Below are positions 1 to 11,523 of a stretch of 64,000 nt of DNA, piece by piece. Under the pieces are notes generated by a model. The model worked only from the letters and a program-made list of their open reading frames with translations. It made no database searches and was not told the DNA's origin. This DNA comes from Montifringilla adamsi (taxonomy: Eukaryota > Chordata > Aves > Passeriformes > Passeridae): NCBI GenBank assembly GCA_017590115.1, contig JAGGNK010007448.1:2582815-2646814 (forward strand), read 5' to 3'. The translations under genes and the position numbers were made by a program. Position 1 is the first letter of the stretch. Every line of letters begins with the position of its first letter.

Positions 1-118
1 TATGGAACACCAGCTTGTTTAGGAGGGAATAAAGCAGGGAAAGTGCATTTGGGGATCTGATCCCATTCAGAAGAAAGCCCAGTGTCCCCACAAGTCTTCC
101 TGCAGAGGCCTGGTGTCA

Positions 119-510
119 CTGTCATATTTTATGAAAAATCCCTTCACCAGGATTTCTTCTCCTGGGAAGCTGAGAAGCCTCAGAAAAGAATGAAAACAAT
201 AATTATCTAATTCCTTTGGAATGTGGTCTGGAGGTTGCTTACCAACAGGTGTATGTTTGATTGGTCCCATGTCAATTATTTTTACTTAATGACCAATCAC
301 AGCCAGCTGTGTCGGACTCTCTGAGGAGTCACGGGTTTTTATTATTCATTCTTGTTAAACCTTCCGATGTATCCTTTCTCGTTCTTTAGTATAGTTTTAG
401 TATAGCATTACTGTGATGTAATATAATATAAGTTATATAATAAATCAGCCTTCTGAGAATATGGAGTCAGAATCATCTATTCCCTTGTCCTGGGACGCTC
501 ACAACCACCA
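119..510 (+). mobile_element. Solo LTR remnant, family A copy 1
   Basis: This segment resembles three others in the window (1620-1965, 17640-17965 reversed, 38377-38685). Shared parts are CAGGATTTCTTCTCCTGGGA, GAAGCTGAGAAGCCTCAGA, the ACCAATCA-type blocks, TCTTTAGTATAG and the end ATAATAAATCAGCCTTCTGA with AATAAA at 439-444. This is the layout of the U3-R-U5 of an avian endogenous retrovirus. There is no internal gag or pol. The boundaries are approximate. Confidence 0.6.
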
Positions 511-1148
511 CAGCCTGGCATGAAGGGCAGAGGGGTCTCAGTGCCCAGGACACCCTTGCAATGGCAATCCATGGCTGTGGATGACAAGACATGGAAAAGG
601 ACTGTTTTGGGACCCAAAGCTGGTGCTCTTTTTCTACAGATGCTTTGTTCTTGGCATGGACAGTGGGGAATTTCTGTTGAATCAAACATTCCTCAGCTGG
701 TTGTGGCTCTTGTCACCTTGGCGGCCTCTTTGTGCCACCAGCCCAGCCTGGCTCTTCCTCTCTAGTCCTTGGAAACAGGATATTTCTGAGTAATCCATCC
801 CAACATTGGCAAATCAAGGAGAGATCAAGGTGATTCCAAGCTTTTTATGGCAAAAATCCCCAAAATCCTTTCCCTTCCCCAGCCCTGCAAGGTGACGTCT
901 GTGCTGAGAGGGAAGAGACACCAACACAGCTCAGAACAGCCAGCCACGACATGGAAAATGCCCAGCCCAGCAAGGTGTCAGGAGGAGGGGCAGACGTGGC
1001 AGAGCCCTGGTGTGCGCCAGCAGATTGGTTTGTCCCCTGTGGGGCACGGGCAGGCTTTAGCAGTGATGCCAGCTGCGTTTGGCACATGCCCAGGCACCAG
1101 AGCCAAGGCAGGAGCTCCCTCAGGGTGTATTCCATCCCTGCTGCTTGC
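511..1148. other. Unique non-coding sequence
   Basis: No supported gene. Short open frames on both strands show no recognisable domain. Confidence 0.6.
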
Positions 1149-1452
1149 CAATCATTCCAATGGTGTGTGAGCCAATCATTGCAATGGAGTGTGAACCAAT
1201 CATTCCGTTGGTGTGTGAACGTGTGTGAACCAATCATTCCATTGGTGTGTGAATGTGTGTGAACCAGTCATTCCATTGGTGTGTGAATGTGTGTGAACCA
1301 ATCATTCCAATGTCATGTGAGCCAATCATTCCATTGGTGTGTGAGCCAATCATTGCAATGGTGTGTGAATGTGTGTGAACCAATCATTCCAATGTCGTGT
1401 GAGCCAATCATTGCATTGGTGTGTGAGCCAATCATTCCAATGGCGTATGAGC
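1149..1452 (+). repeat. Minisatellite, eleven units of 24 or 34 bp
   Basis: The units are variants of CAATCATTCCATTGGTGTGT followed by GAGC or GAAC. Seven units are 24 bp. Four are 34 bp because GTGTGTGAAC is doubled. The spurious open frames here (Cys/Ile/Pro-rich) come from the repeat. Confidence 0.9.
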
Positions 1453-1619
1453 CATCTCCCTGCCCAGCCTCCCTGCTGCTGCCGTCCTTGGCAGGGTACC
1501 TCAAGCCATTACTGGCACCCTTGGAAGGGTCTTTTGGGATGATTTGCCTGAAGAACACTAGATAAAAAATTTCCACTGCCCTGAAGCTCCTCTGTGTGGT
1601 AATCACATATCCTCTGAAC

Positions 1620-1965
1620 AGAGAGAGACATAATTCTCTCCCAGGATTTTCTTGGGAAGCTGTAGGAAGCTGTGAGAAAGCTCAGAGAAAATGAGAACCA
1701 ATTCTTATCTCCTCTTGCTGCACCTGTTGTTGTGCACATGTGAAATGTGTTATGGAGATTTGTTTACCAAAGGCTGGTTTCTTAATTGGACTCTGGTGAT
1801 GGTGTTTTGATTGATTGACCAATTAGGTCAAAGCTGTGTTGGACTGTCTGGCAAGGGTGATGGGTTTTCTTCTTAATAGTATAAGTGTAGTGTAGTGTAG
1901 TAACAATACAGCAATTGATCAGCCTTCTGCAATCGTGCAGTCAATGCTCAGTATTCCCCATTCAG
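1620..1965 (+). mobile_element. Solo LTR remnant, family A copy 2
   Basis: This copy is related to 119-510. It shares CCCAGGATTTTCTTGGGAAG, CAATTCTTATCTCCT, TTGGACTGTCTGGCAAGGGT, the AGTGTAGTGTAGT tract and GATCAGCCTTCTGCAATCGT. It is more diverged, and the poly(A) signal is degraded to ACAATACAGC. Confidence 0.55.
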
Positions 1966-2090
1966 AGGACCACTGCTACTATACCTCTGGAGGGACCTCC
2001 TCTCCTCCCAGAAATGAGGGAGCAAACAGCTCAGAGCTTCAAGGACTTGTGTGTGTGTCTTCAGCAGCCGGTGCCTTTTAGGGTGGATGT

Positions 2091-2722
2091 AAAAACCCAG
2101 GCAAACCAGGCCTTACATGGAAAACCCAAAAACCCAGGCCTACATGGAAAACAGTACCCAAAGCCCTGATAAATTGGGATATTTCACTTTCCTTCTTATC
2201 CCCACAGCCAGATGGGTGTCAGAAGGGATTTTATGTGGCACAGTTTAGTCTTGAGAAATGTCATTTGTGTGTCCCCTGCCATTGTGCCATCTGAGGACTC
2301 ATGTACACAATGTTCTTTGGATGGTCCTGACCATCCCTGCTCCACTTCCTTCAGGGTGACCAACTTGTCACTGCCCTTCCTCTGGACCCCTTCCACTGCA
2401 AGGAGGTTTTGGGCCATAAAAACCCCGGCAAACCTTACATGGAAAACTCAAAAACCTAGGTATACATGGAAAACAGTGCCCAAAACCCTGACAAATTGGG
2501 ATATTTCACCTTCCTCCTTATCTCCACAGCCAGATGGCTGTCAGTTTAGTATTGAGTAAGGTCATTTGGGTGTCCCCTGCCATTGCATCACCTGAGGGCT
2601 CATGCACAGAGTGTTCTTTGGATGTTCCTGACCATCCCTGTTCCACTTCCCTCAGGGTGACCAGGTCATCATTGCCCTTCCTCTGGATGCCTTCCACTGT
2701 CTGCAAGGAGGTTTTGGGGTGC
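2091..2722 (+). repeat. Tandem duplication, two units of about 325 and 304 bp
   Basis: Unit 1 (2091-2417) and unit 2 (2418-2722) both start with AAAAACCC followed by TACATGGAAAAC. Both run through AAATTGGGATATTTCAC, CACAGCCAGATGG, GTGTCCCCTGCCATTG and TGTTCTTTGGATG to GCAAGGAGGTTTTGGG. Unit 2 lacks about 22 bp near unit 1's GGGATTTTATGTGGCACAG. It has no coding content. Confidence 0.9.
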
Positions 2723-5112
2723 CTGGTAGCCCTTGGAGCCTTTCACCCTTTAAATACCAAAGTATTCAATACCAGTGTATTTGATGCTTTTAAAAATAAA
2801 TAGATAAATAAATAAAGAACTGTATGACAGACAGTTCTTTAGTTTTAGTTGATTCCTGCCTCATTTTTGGGCACATGGGGAGAGTGAAGTGTGGGGTTTC
2901 TTTCAGAAAACTGAAACAAGAAAGGTGTTCAATACTGTGGCTTTCCCATGTTTCCTTTTCTTCTCTTAGTTCAGATGAATGCAGAAACCCTTTTTGTTTT
3001 TTTTTGCATCTCTCTTAACCCTTTTATTTACATCTCATTTACATCTTAACATTTATCACTAAATCCTTGTGCCACTTTCAGGTGGCATTTACCCTGATGT
3101 CCTCATTTCTAGGTGTTGTATTTCTCATTCTGATTTTCTGAAAGCCTTCTCTTGCCACTCTGCTGGTTCTTCCTAACACTTTCTATTTTTCTGAATGGGG
3201 AGGTTTTGCTGCTGAGCCTTTCTTTTCTCTTACAAGCTGCCCACTCTTCTGCTTCTCTCTGATTTCTTTCTGGTTTCAGGTTTCAGTCTGTTCATGTAAT
3301 GAACAGAAACTAAAACTGACTATTCACATGATCTGAAACAATTCAAAAGCCCAAATTTGCCTTGTCTGTAAAAGCTGTACTTGTGTTTTTCACTCAGTGT
3401 GGGCACCAGTGCAATCACACCAGTACAAACCAGTGGCCAGGCTGGGTTTAGTGGGACATGGGACAGAGAGGCAGCTGGCAACAAATTTCCTCTGGCTCAG
3501 GCTGTTCTGTTTAAATAGTTATTAATGACATGAAATTGTAATAGTTACTAAATAATTATTAATTACATGAAATTGTCTTTAATTCTTCTTTCTCACCTTA
3601 GTGAAACCATTGCTTTGGGATTGATTTGGGACATGGTTTATCAGGGAAATTTTAAGACTTGAGCTGCGCCTTGCTGAGCTCAGCTTGTCTGGAGCCACAG
3701 GGAAATCTGTGCCAAAGGATTGATTAGGGGCAGGATGGACCAGGGCTGTGCTTGGCTGCTGCTACCTTTATTTCAGGAAAAAAGGTCTTACTATTAAAAA
3801 ATTAATATTTCCTGATGTACCCCATGTTTTGGGCATAGCTCAAAGACTGATGCATCAGCTTCAGGGTGTGTTTGACTTAAAGCTCTTCCTCATGGTGGGA
3901 GATTTCTAGAAAGCCTCAAAAATAATTTCTTGAAGGTGAAAATAACCCACTAGTTTTCATACTGCTGGGGAATTTTTCTCTAGGTGAAATTTAGATGAAA
4001 ATTTGAAGGAGAAGTTATAGGACTTGGTGGTTTCCATTCAGATTTTCTCCTGTGCCTTGAAAAGGGATGGAACAAGAGGTTGTTCCTCAGCCAGGGCAGT
4101 GTTTATACCCCTGTTAGAGACGGAAATAAATGTGATTAACTCCAGGGGAGCTACATCAGTGTGCAGCCACTGCTGCTGTGCTCTGGCAGCCTTGGGAGCA
4201 AATTAAATCAGAACTCTTGCTGCTAACTTAGGTGGGGCTGAGGGTTTTAAAGTAGGCGAGGGATTTAGCTGTTAATATTAATGGAACATTTATAGAGAAA
4301 TTTCTCTGGGCTGCTTTGTAAAGCAGCCCAGGGTGGCCTCGGGCCAGGCTGTTGGCTGCACACACCTGAGGTGACTTTTACTTGTGGTGGTTTTAAGTCT
4401 CTGGCATCAGCTGCCCTGAGTTTAATATGGTTAGCTTGGATTTACAGCATTGTAAGTGGGCCTGAAATCAAGTTTGCTGTGCCTATTAGAGGGTGAAATT
4501 GATGTCTCTGCAAAGAGCCCAGGCAGCCAAAACTTCTGCGATGCTGAAATCTCAGCGTGAGGTTGGAGAACCACCTGACAGATCGGCAGTGGGACTCGTG
4601 GTGTGGGTTGTGGAGCTTGGAAAACCCCCACCAAAGGCCTGAGCCACCCCTCCGAGGCAAACTGATTTCATCAGCCTCAGCACAGGCAGCGGGAGGTGAC
4701 AGAATTCAGAACGGTCTGAGGTGGAAGGGTCTCCAGAAGCAGGGAATGCAGGAGTCAGCCCTGGAAGGGGCAGGTGATGCCTCCCCCTGTGCCCTGGGCA
4801 GCTGGTGATGCACAGTGCCCCTGGGGCCATCCTGCCACCCCCCTGGAGCTAGGGAGCCTCCTGAGGGTCCATCCCCCTGTCAGTCCTCACTCTTCCCTGG
4901 CAGACAGGCCAGCCGGGAAGATGTGACAATTGTCTGGGATGTTTCCGAAGCAGGACCAGCTCGGGTGCCCCGGGGGGATCAGGGAGCACCAGCTCTGCTC
5001 CAGGCTCTGCTCTCCTGTGCTCCTCATTCCTCATTTTTCCACCTCCTGCTCAGCCCAGGCATTTTCCTCCCATTTCAGGGACTGCCCCTTGTGCTGTTTG
5101 TTGCCTCCTGCA
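2723..5112. other. Unique AT-rich non-coding sequence
   Basis: No repeat family and no gene recognised, apart from the small inverted repeat at 4306. Confidence 0.6.
4306..4331. repeat. 12-bp perfect inverted repeat
   Basis: CTGGGCTGCTTT, GT, AAAGCAGCCCAG: a perfect stem with a 2-base spacer. Confidence 0.9.
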
Positions 5113-6000
5113 GGGGTCAGAGCCACTTCCATGGCCCAGACCCCTGAAACCTGGCAGAGCAAGATCCCCCTTTTTAAGCTATTTTTAACTATTAGCTTTA
5201 TTATGATTTTTTATTAACTACTACTGATTTATTATTAACTACTACTGATTTATTGTTAAATATTTTTATAGGGCAAAATAGGGTAAAAAAAAGACAAAGT
5301 ATGAGGGAGATGAAATTTGTTGTCCTGATGAAATTTGCCAGAGCTGTTATTTTCCTGGAGAATGGTTTGGAATTAATTTCCTCTGATAGGTTGTGAGATA
5401 GAGGGGGATTTATAAATTAGTATTCATTCATATTTCTGGTGGCAAAAGTTCTGTCCCTAATCCATCCCAGCAGCTCTGTGGTGCCACATCCATTGGCAGT
5501 GCAGCAGCAGCTCCTGGAGAGGATGGAAAATCTGTATTACAAATTACTGTGGCAAAATCTGCTGCTGGGGAACTCAGTCCTGGGGCTGCAGAGGTTGGGA
5601 TGAGCTAGGCTTTATCCCAGACTTCCCCTGGATTGGGAGCCAGCCCTTCTCAAAGCCCTTCCCCTGTTTTAGGGCTCTGTATCCCCCCACAAAGCATTTA
5701 AGGCAAAGATCCCCCCTTTTAAGCTGTTTTCAACTATTAGCTTTATTATGATTTATTATTAACTACTACTGATTTCTTGCTAACTATTTTTAACCAGAAT
5801 TCTCTGTGCAGCCCCTTCCCTAAAGCTGATTGTGCTGGGCTGGGAGATGCCAGTTCAAAGAAGGATCAGGGAGAGGCTGCTCCTTGGGAAGCTCAAATAA
5901 TTTGTCCAGAAGGAGTAAAACCAATCCAGCTCTGGACAGTCCTGCAGGGATCAGAGCCACTTCCATGGCCCTGACCTCTGAAACCTGGCAGAGCAAGAGG
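5113..6000 (+). repeat. Local duplication with order A-B ... B'-A'
   Basis: Segment A (5113-5162, CAGAGCCACTTCCATGGCCC) recurs at 5945-5994. Segment B (5160-5290, TTTAAGCT followed by AACTATTAGCTTTATTATGA and AACTACTACTGATTT) recurs at 5706-5800. All copies have the same orientation, but the order is swapped in the second set. Confidence 0.75.
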
Positions 6001-6348
6001 GGGTGAGCCAGGACCTGCTGTTGGATCCAAACCCACCCCAAAGCCCCTTTTTGGGGCAGGGGGAGCTCTGGGGAAGGGCTGGTGCTGTGGAGGGCTGATC
6101 CAGATGTGCTGGCAGCTGGCAAAGAGGGCTGTGAGGTGTGGAGGTTTCTCAGATGTGCAGCTACTTTGGAGGATGCTGCTGGCTGGATCCCTGTGCAGAT
6201 CCTTCCTTGGTTGCTAGCTGGCAGCACCTTTGTTTATTCTGGTTGGGAAAAGGGAGACAAATCCTCTGAGCAGCCCCTGTTGTGGGAATAGCCAGGCCTT
6301 TGGGAAAATGCTGGAATTTGGTGACTCTCTTGTAGCTATTGGCCTGAT

Positions 6349-6445
6349 CTATGTATGTATGTATGTATGTATGTATGTATGTATGTATCTATCTATCTAT
6401 CTATCTATCTATCATCTATCTGTCTATCTATCTATCATCTATCTA
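6349..6445 (+). repeat. Compound tetranucleotide microsatellite
   Basis: (ATGT)n passes into (ATCT)n with two CATCT interruptions. The frames reading MYVC and LSIY are artefacts of it. Confidence 0.95.
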
Positions 6446-6469
6446 ATATGAAAGATATTGTGAGGAAGG

Positions 6470-6843
6470 GCTGGGAGAGCTGGGGATGCTCACCTGAAGA
6501 GGAGAAGGCTGCAGGGAGAGCTCAGAGCCCCTTGCAGGGCCTGAAGGCGCTCCAGGAGAGCTGGAGAGGGACTGGGGACAAGGGATGGAGGGACAGGACA
6601 CAGGGAATGGCTTCCACTGCCAGAGGGCAGGGGTGGATGGGATATTGGGAATTAGGAATTGTTCCCTGGCAGGGTGGGCAGGCCCTGGCACAGGGTGCCC
6701 AGAGCAGCTGTGGCTGCCCCTGGATCCCTGGCAGTGCCCAAGGCCAGGCTGGACGGGACAGTGGAAGGTGTCCCTGCCCATGGCAGGGGTGGGATGGGAT
6801 GAGATTTAAAGTCCCTTCCAACCTAAACCTGTGAGTTTATGAT
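6470..6843 (+). mobile_element. CR1 LINE 3' fragment
   Basis: This is the bird CR1 3' end: GAGCTCAGAGCCCCTTGCAG, GGGTGCCCAGAGCAGCTGTG, CCAAGGCCAGGCTGG and CCTTCCAACCTAAACC. It lacks an open reverse-transcriptase frame. The roughly 65 bp after it also recur after another CR1 at 28140. Confidence 0.8.
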
Positions 6844-7649
6844 TTAGCTCCACAACACTCCTTGGAACAGGATTCTAGGATTATTTGTGTATAGGATTAC
6901 ATGTTGTATATTTAATGGAATGTATTAAATATTATATATTTTCTTCCCTATGCTTAGCACTACCTTTTGGATTTTATTTCCTCCCACCACCCTTTTCCCT
7001 GTGTATCCCAGGCCAGGGAATTCACCCCATTTTAGCACCTAGAGGTGCCCATTCCCTCTCAGTGGGATGCTGGGAGCCAAAGAAGCTTGGAGCAGCAACA
7101 GAGCACACTTTGCTGTAAGCACCGAACTTCTCTTCCCATAGTGGGTGCCAAGCTGTGTGTGGGATGAGTTCCCAGGCCTCTTTTTGTCCTGGGTAAGACA
7201 TTTTTTCCTTACAAAGAGGTGATCTCATCTCAGCTGTTGTGTGAACAGGGCCAAGGCTGCTCACATTCCTGGTGACGTCCGGGTCCTTCCTCCCCTGTCC
7301 GGCTGCCAGGAGCGAGGGCTGCAGGCAGATAACTGTGACCAGGCCTGGATTAATTTATATTTATATCCCACATCCAGCACTGGGCTAGCGTGGAAATTCA
7401 GCTGTGTTGAACAAAACAAGAGACTTAAAAATAGCCTGGGTTACCGGATCTGAGCTCTCCGCTCTGGAACAGCTCATTCAAGGGCTTTATGTTTCCAGAT
7501 AAGCCCCTTACTGCTCAAACAGCTGCTTCCACTTGGCAGTCTGGGAAATGAGGGTTATTTACAGGGTGGAAAAGCAAACCAGCGTAGTTTGTGCAGCTCG
7601 TGATTTTTAGTGGGAATTCCCAGTTTAACAATGGAGATGGAGCCAGGGG

Positions 7650-8290
7650 AAAGGGCTGAAGGAAACACGGAGCAGCAGCTTGGAAAAGGATCTGGGGGTG
7701 CTGGTGATTGGCCAGCTGGAGCTGAGTCAGCAGTGCCCTGGAGCCAGGAGGGACATCCCCGTCCTGGGGACATCAGGGACAGCATCACTGCTCAGGCCAG
7801 GGAGGGATTGTCCTGCTCACCCTGAGTGCTGGGGGAGCTTTGGGCACCACAATAAAGAAAGATCTAAAGCTGTGAGAGAGTGTCCAAAGGAGGGACACAG
7901 GGATGGGGAAGGGTCTGGAGGGGCCCCTGAGGAGCAGCTGAGGGCTCTGGGATTGTTCAGCTGGAGCAGAGTGAGGGCAGAGCTCCCCGGGGCTGCAGCT
8001 CCTCCCGAGGGGCAGCTCCCATCTCTGCTCGGGGACAGGGACAGGAGCCAGGGCACGGCTGGGGCTGGGCCAGGGCAGCTCAGGCTGGAGCTCAGGGCAA
8101 GGTTCTTCCCCCAGAGGGTGCTGGCACTGCCCAGGCTCCCCAGGGAATGGGCACGGCCCCGAGGCTGCCAGAGCTCCAGGAGCCTTTGGACAGCGCTGCC
8201 AGGGATGCCCAGGGTGGGCTTGCTGGGGGGTCTGGGCAGGGACAGGGGCTGGATTTGATGATCTTTGGGGTCCCTTCCAGCTCAGGATTT
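7650..8290 (+). mobile_element. CR1 LINE 3' fragment, longest copy
   Basis: This carries the end of the CR1 second open frame region and its 3' UTR: GGATCTGGGGGTGCTGGTGA, CAGGGAATGGGCACGG, CAGAGCTCCAGGAGCCTTTG, GACAGCGCTGCCAGGGATGC and CCCTTCCAGCTCAGGATTT. It is interrupted by stops and indels, so it is dead. Copies of the same 3' part lie at 13838-14095 and 60285-60470. Confidence 0.85.
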
Positions 8291-8565
8291 CCCATGCTCA
8301 GCTCTGTACTAGCACCTGCCTGCCCTGCATCAACCACAAGGCACTTTGCACACACTGAGAACAAAGCCATCCTTTGGAACATTCTTTTCCCTCAGGCTTG
8401 GCTCTGAGGGGTCATGACTGGAACAACGTGTGTCTCCGGGGACTGGTGACACTTCCCTGGGTGCTGTAAAAGTGAGAGTTATTTATGAGCTGCAGTCACT
8501 GCTCAAACAGGGCAGCCACACACGCAGTGCCGGGTGACGCACTGGGGCTCCAGTGCAGGCCGGGT

Positions 8566-8722
8566 TTATCTGTGTTCCAGCTCCTTATCGGTAGGAAATG
8601 GGTGATAAAGGCATCCCTGGGTGTGTGCAGCTCGGAGGGATCTGTGACAGCCTTATCGCCGAGCGGGGAGCAGCGCTGACAGCCGTGCCCCGCGGTGTCA
8701 CAGGATCAAGGTGTGCTGATAA
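8566..8722 (+). promoter_or_regulatory. Cluster of five GATA cores
   Basis: TTATC at 8566 (within TTATCT), 8585 and 8653, and GATAA at 8604 and 8718: five sites in 157 bp on both strands. About 0.3 would be expected by chance. It could be an enhancer or a coincidence. Confidence 0.3.
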
Positions 8723-8811
8723 AGCTGCTCAAAGCCCTTCCCTGGCTGAGCTCTAGGGCTTGTCTGGAGGAGCCGGGTTTGCAGAAAATCGTGGAATCAT
8801 CTTAAAATAAT

Positions 8812-8935
8812 AGTGCCCCCCTCCCTGGAAGTGTCCAAGGCCAGGTCTGAGCGACCCGGTGTAGTGGAATGTGTCCCTGCCCATGGCAGGGGTGGGATGA
8901 GATGGTTTTTAAGGTCATTTCCAACCCCCTAAAGA
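8812..8935 (+). mobile_element. CR1 LINE 3' fragment, short
   Basis: GTGTCCAAGGCCAGGTCTGA, then GTGTCCCTGCCCATGGCAGG and GGTCATTTCCAACCCC are the last 120 bp of a CR1. Confidence 0.7.
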
Positions 8936-10179
8936 ATAATACAAAAGGAGGATGTCTTTTTATTAGGTACAACTGCTGGGATGGACTCCAAGAATGGAAA
9001 AGTTTTTGGCCTGAAGGGTCTGTTACATCTCCAGGCCTTCAGGAGATGACCCTGGTGGGTCCCCTGGTCCTGCTTGGGCTGATCACATTCCCATTTCCAC
9101 TGCCCTGAGCCCTTAAGACTAACAGGAGACAGGACTGCAACCTTGTTCTCCTGGTGCTGGCGACAGCCCCAGGGAGCTGTGGGGACCGTGGGCAGCCCTG
9201 CTCCCAGCCCAGGCGGGGCTGCTGAGTCCCCAGTGCCCTGTCAGCAAGGAGAGCTCCCTGCTGCGAGGGGACTCACCTCGTGTGAATCACCCAAGTGACA
9301 AAATCACGTCCCCTCCTCACAGCTGTGGGCACAGCCAAGGCCAAGGGTGCCAGACGTGGTTTGTGCTCACAGGGGAAGCTGGTGATGAAAGCAGGAGCTC
9401 GGGCCTGGCCCACAGGGAGCTGAAGGATTTTTTAGCTTCTCTGCTTTCCAACAGCAGCTTTCCAGTCATTTCTGGGTGTTTGAGTGGGTTCTGCTTGATA
9501 TGGCAGCACCTGAGGATGGGGAAAAGCCCAGATAGGAAGGGCAGATGTCAAATTTCTCAAAACTTGTAACAGATGCAGAACAATAAAGGTGAATGGGTGA
9601 ACAAATTTTATTGGGTGGAATTATCAGGTTAAAAATCAGGGTTAAGAACTCTTCTCGAGCTCATGCTGGATGAGTGATCCTGCCCCTCAGCATATTAGAC
9701 AAGTCACATTCACACCTAGAGCTAATTATACACCCAGGAGAGTATTTATGAACATGATTAGCATAATTGATCTGCTGATGGATAGAGCTGCCACTGTCAG
9801 GTAGCAGAGCACACAGGTGTGATTTATATCTGAGATCATGAATTGTTGCTGTATCCAACTTTCAGGTGTCTCCTGTGCAAACATCCAGACACCTCTGGCT
9901 TGTGTTGAAGTGGTGGGGGAGTAGAGAGTCTGAGCCAGCCAAATAAACTCACAGCCAAATAAAAAAGTCTATCAAGTTTCTTGGGATGGTTCCAAACCTC
10001 AGCAAAATTAGGAAAATCTCGTGGGTGATGAGGCAAATTGGCAAGATCATCCTGATCAGCCCTTCTGCTTGCAAAACTGCCTGTCTGTGTGGAAAAGACG
10101 GGAGAGACACAAGGTTTCTGTGGCTCTGTGGGGTTTCAGGGGACAGATTGCTGCAGGTCCCTCCCTGGGCTATGAGAGG

Positions 10180-10241
10180 AAGTCAGGATTCAAGGCAGGT
10201 TCGATTTGTTTGGTGCAGGCTGGTGGGATGTGATGGGATAT
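10180..10241 (+). repeat. Direct repeat copy 1
   Basis: GGAAGTCAGGATTCAAGGCA, then GGTTCGATTTGTTTGGTGCA, then GGCTGGTGGGATGTGATGGG. A second copy starts at 11462, about 1.28 kb away. The family is unknown. Confidence 0.8.
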
Positions 10242-11461
10242 TGGTGCCAGAGGTGAAGGACAGGGACCAGGCATGGAGCTGAAATACCCACAGGGAAATA
10301 GGAACTTGCCCCTGTGGGGGGATGAATTCCCCACCCTGCCCGGGGGGGGGCAGGAGCCTCCTCCAGACAGCCCTGTGCAGGCAGGGGAGGGTGGAGGGCT
10401 GATGGGGAGGGGTCTGCAGAGCTCCTCAGGGGATGTGATACCCCGGAGATGCTGCTTTGGGAGGCAGGATATCTCTGCTGGGCTCAGCACTGAATGCAGA
10501 CATTTCCTTTAAGAGCTTAAAGGTTGAGTGAGAGGAAAATTCTGGGCTGCAGGACTGCAGAGCTGGCTCAGGGCAGCGCGAATTAATTATGGCTTTGTGC
10601 ACAATCTTGCCAGGAGGTTACCATGGGGCACCTGTGGGAGCACAACCCTTTGGCTGCCTCTTCAAAAATGCTTTTCAGCCTCTCTGAAACCCTTCCAGCA
10701 GGAGGGTCAGGCACAGCAGAGCAGTGACAGGAGGGAAAACAAGAACCCAAAGAGAAGGTCAGGGCCTGATAGTTTGGAAGGGATAATTAATTTAATGGAG
10801 CCATCATGGCTGGTTGATTGGAAACCACTGCCCACCTTCCTGGAAAAAAGAGGTTGCTGGAAATTAAACAGTGGGGAGGAGAAGGGAGGTGTCAGGGCCA
10901 GCAGAACACTGAGTATCCCAGAGCAAGGACAGCCCTGGGGCTCCCAAGGAGGGGCACCTCAGTGACAGGAGGCTCCTTTGACCCCTTTGTCAAGCAGGAG
11001 AAGCTCTGGGGCTCGCAGTGGTGTGAGAGGAACATCCATCAAAACCCCAGATGTGCTCAACAGCTGGCAGCTCACTCAGACTGTGGTAGGGGAATTCCCC
11101 ACGGTGTCCTGGCGGGTCCCAGGCAAGGTTCATGGAGTGGTTTGGGGTCAGTGCCAAGGATGGGTTGGGTGTCTGATGAAAGGTTCATTTCTGCTCTTCC
11201 ACCCCATTCCCCATCCCCCAAGCCCTGGCCTTCCTTCTCCATGCCAGAGGGACTCACATGTCACAGAGGTGCAGAAGAGACAAATTTATTGGCAGTGATT
11301 GCAGGGCTTGTGGGTATCTCTCTGACCAGGTAGATTTTTGGCAAAGGATAAATGCTAAGAATTGTTAAGGACAACCATGAAAACAAAACATCTGTACAAA
11401 AATCCCCCGTATGAGCCAACACAGACCAGTTTGATTGTCCTGCAAATGAGAGATGCTTGGA

Positions 11462-11523
11462 GGAAGTCAGGATTCAAGGCAGGTTCAATTTGTTTGGTGC
11501 AGGCTGGTGGGATGTGATGGGAC
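11462..11523 (+). repeat. Direct repeat copy 2
   Basis: This is the same 62 bp as at 10180 with about two substitutions. Flanks on either side differ. Confidence 0.8.

Noticed and set aside
6230..6451. Frame reading MYVC/LSIY repeats
   Set aside because: It is a translation of the ATGT/ATCT microsatellite.
7680..8258. 192-codon plus-strand frame
   Set aside because: It lies inside a CR1 fragment and does not follow the CR1 reverse-transcriptase frame.
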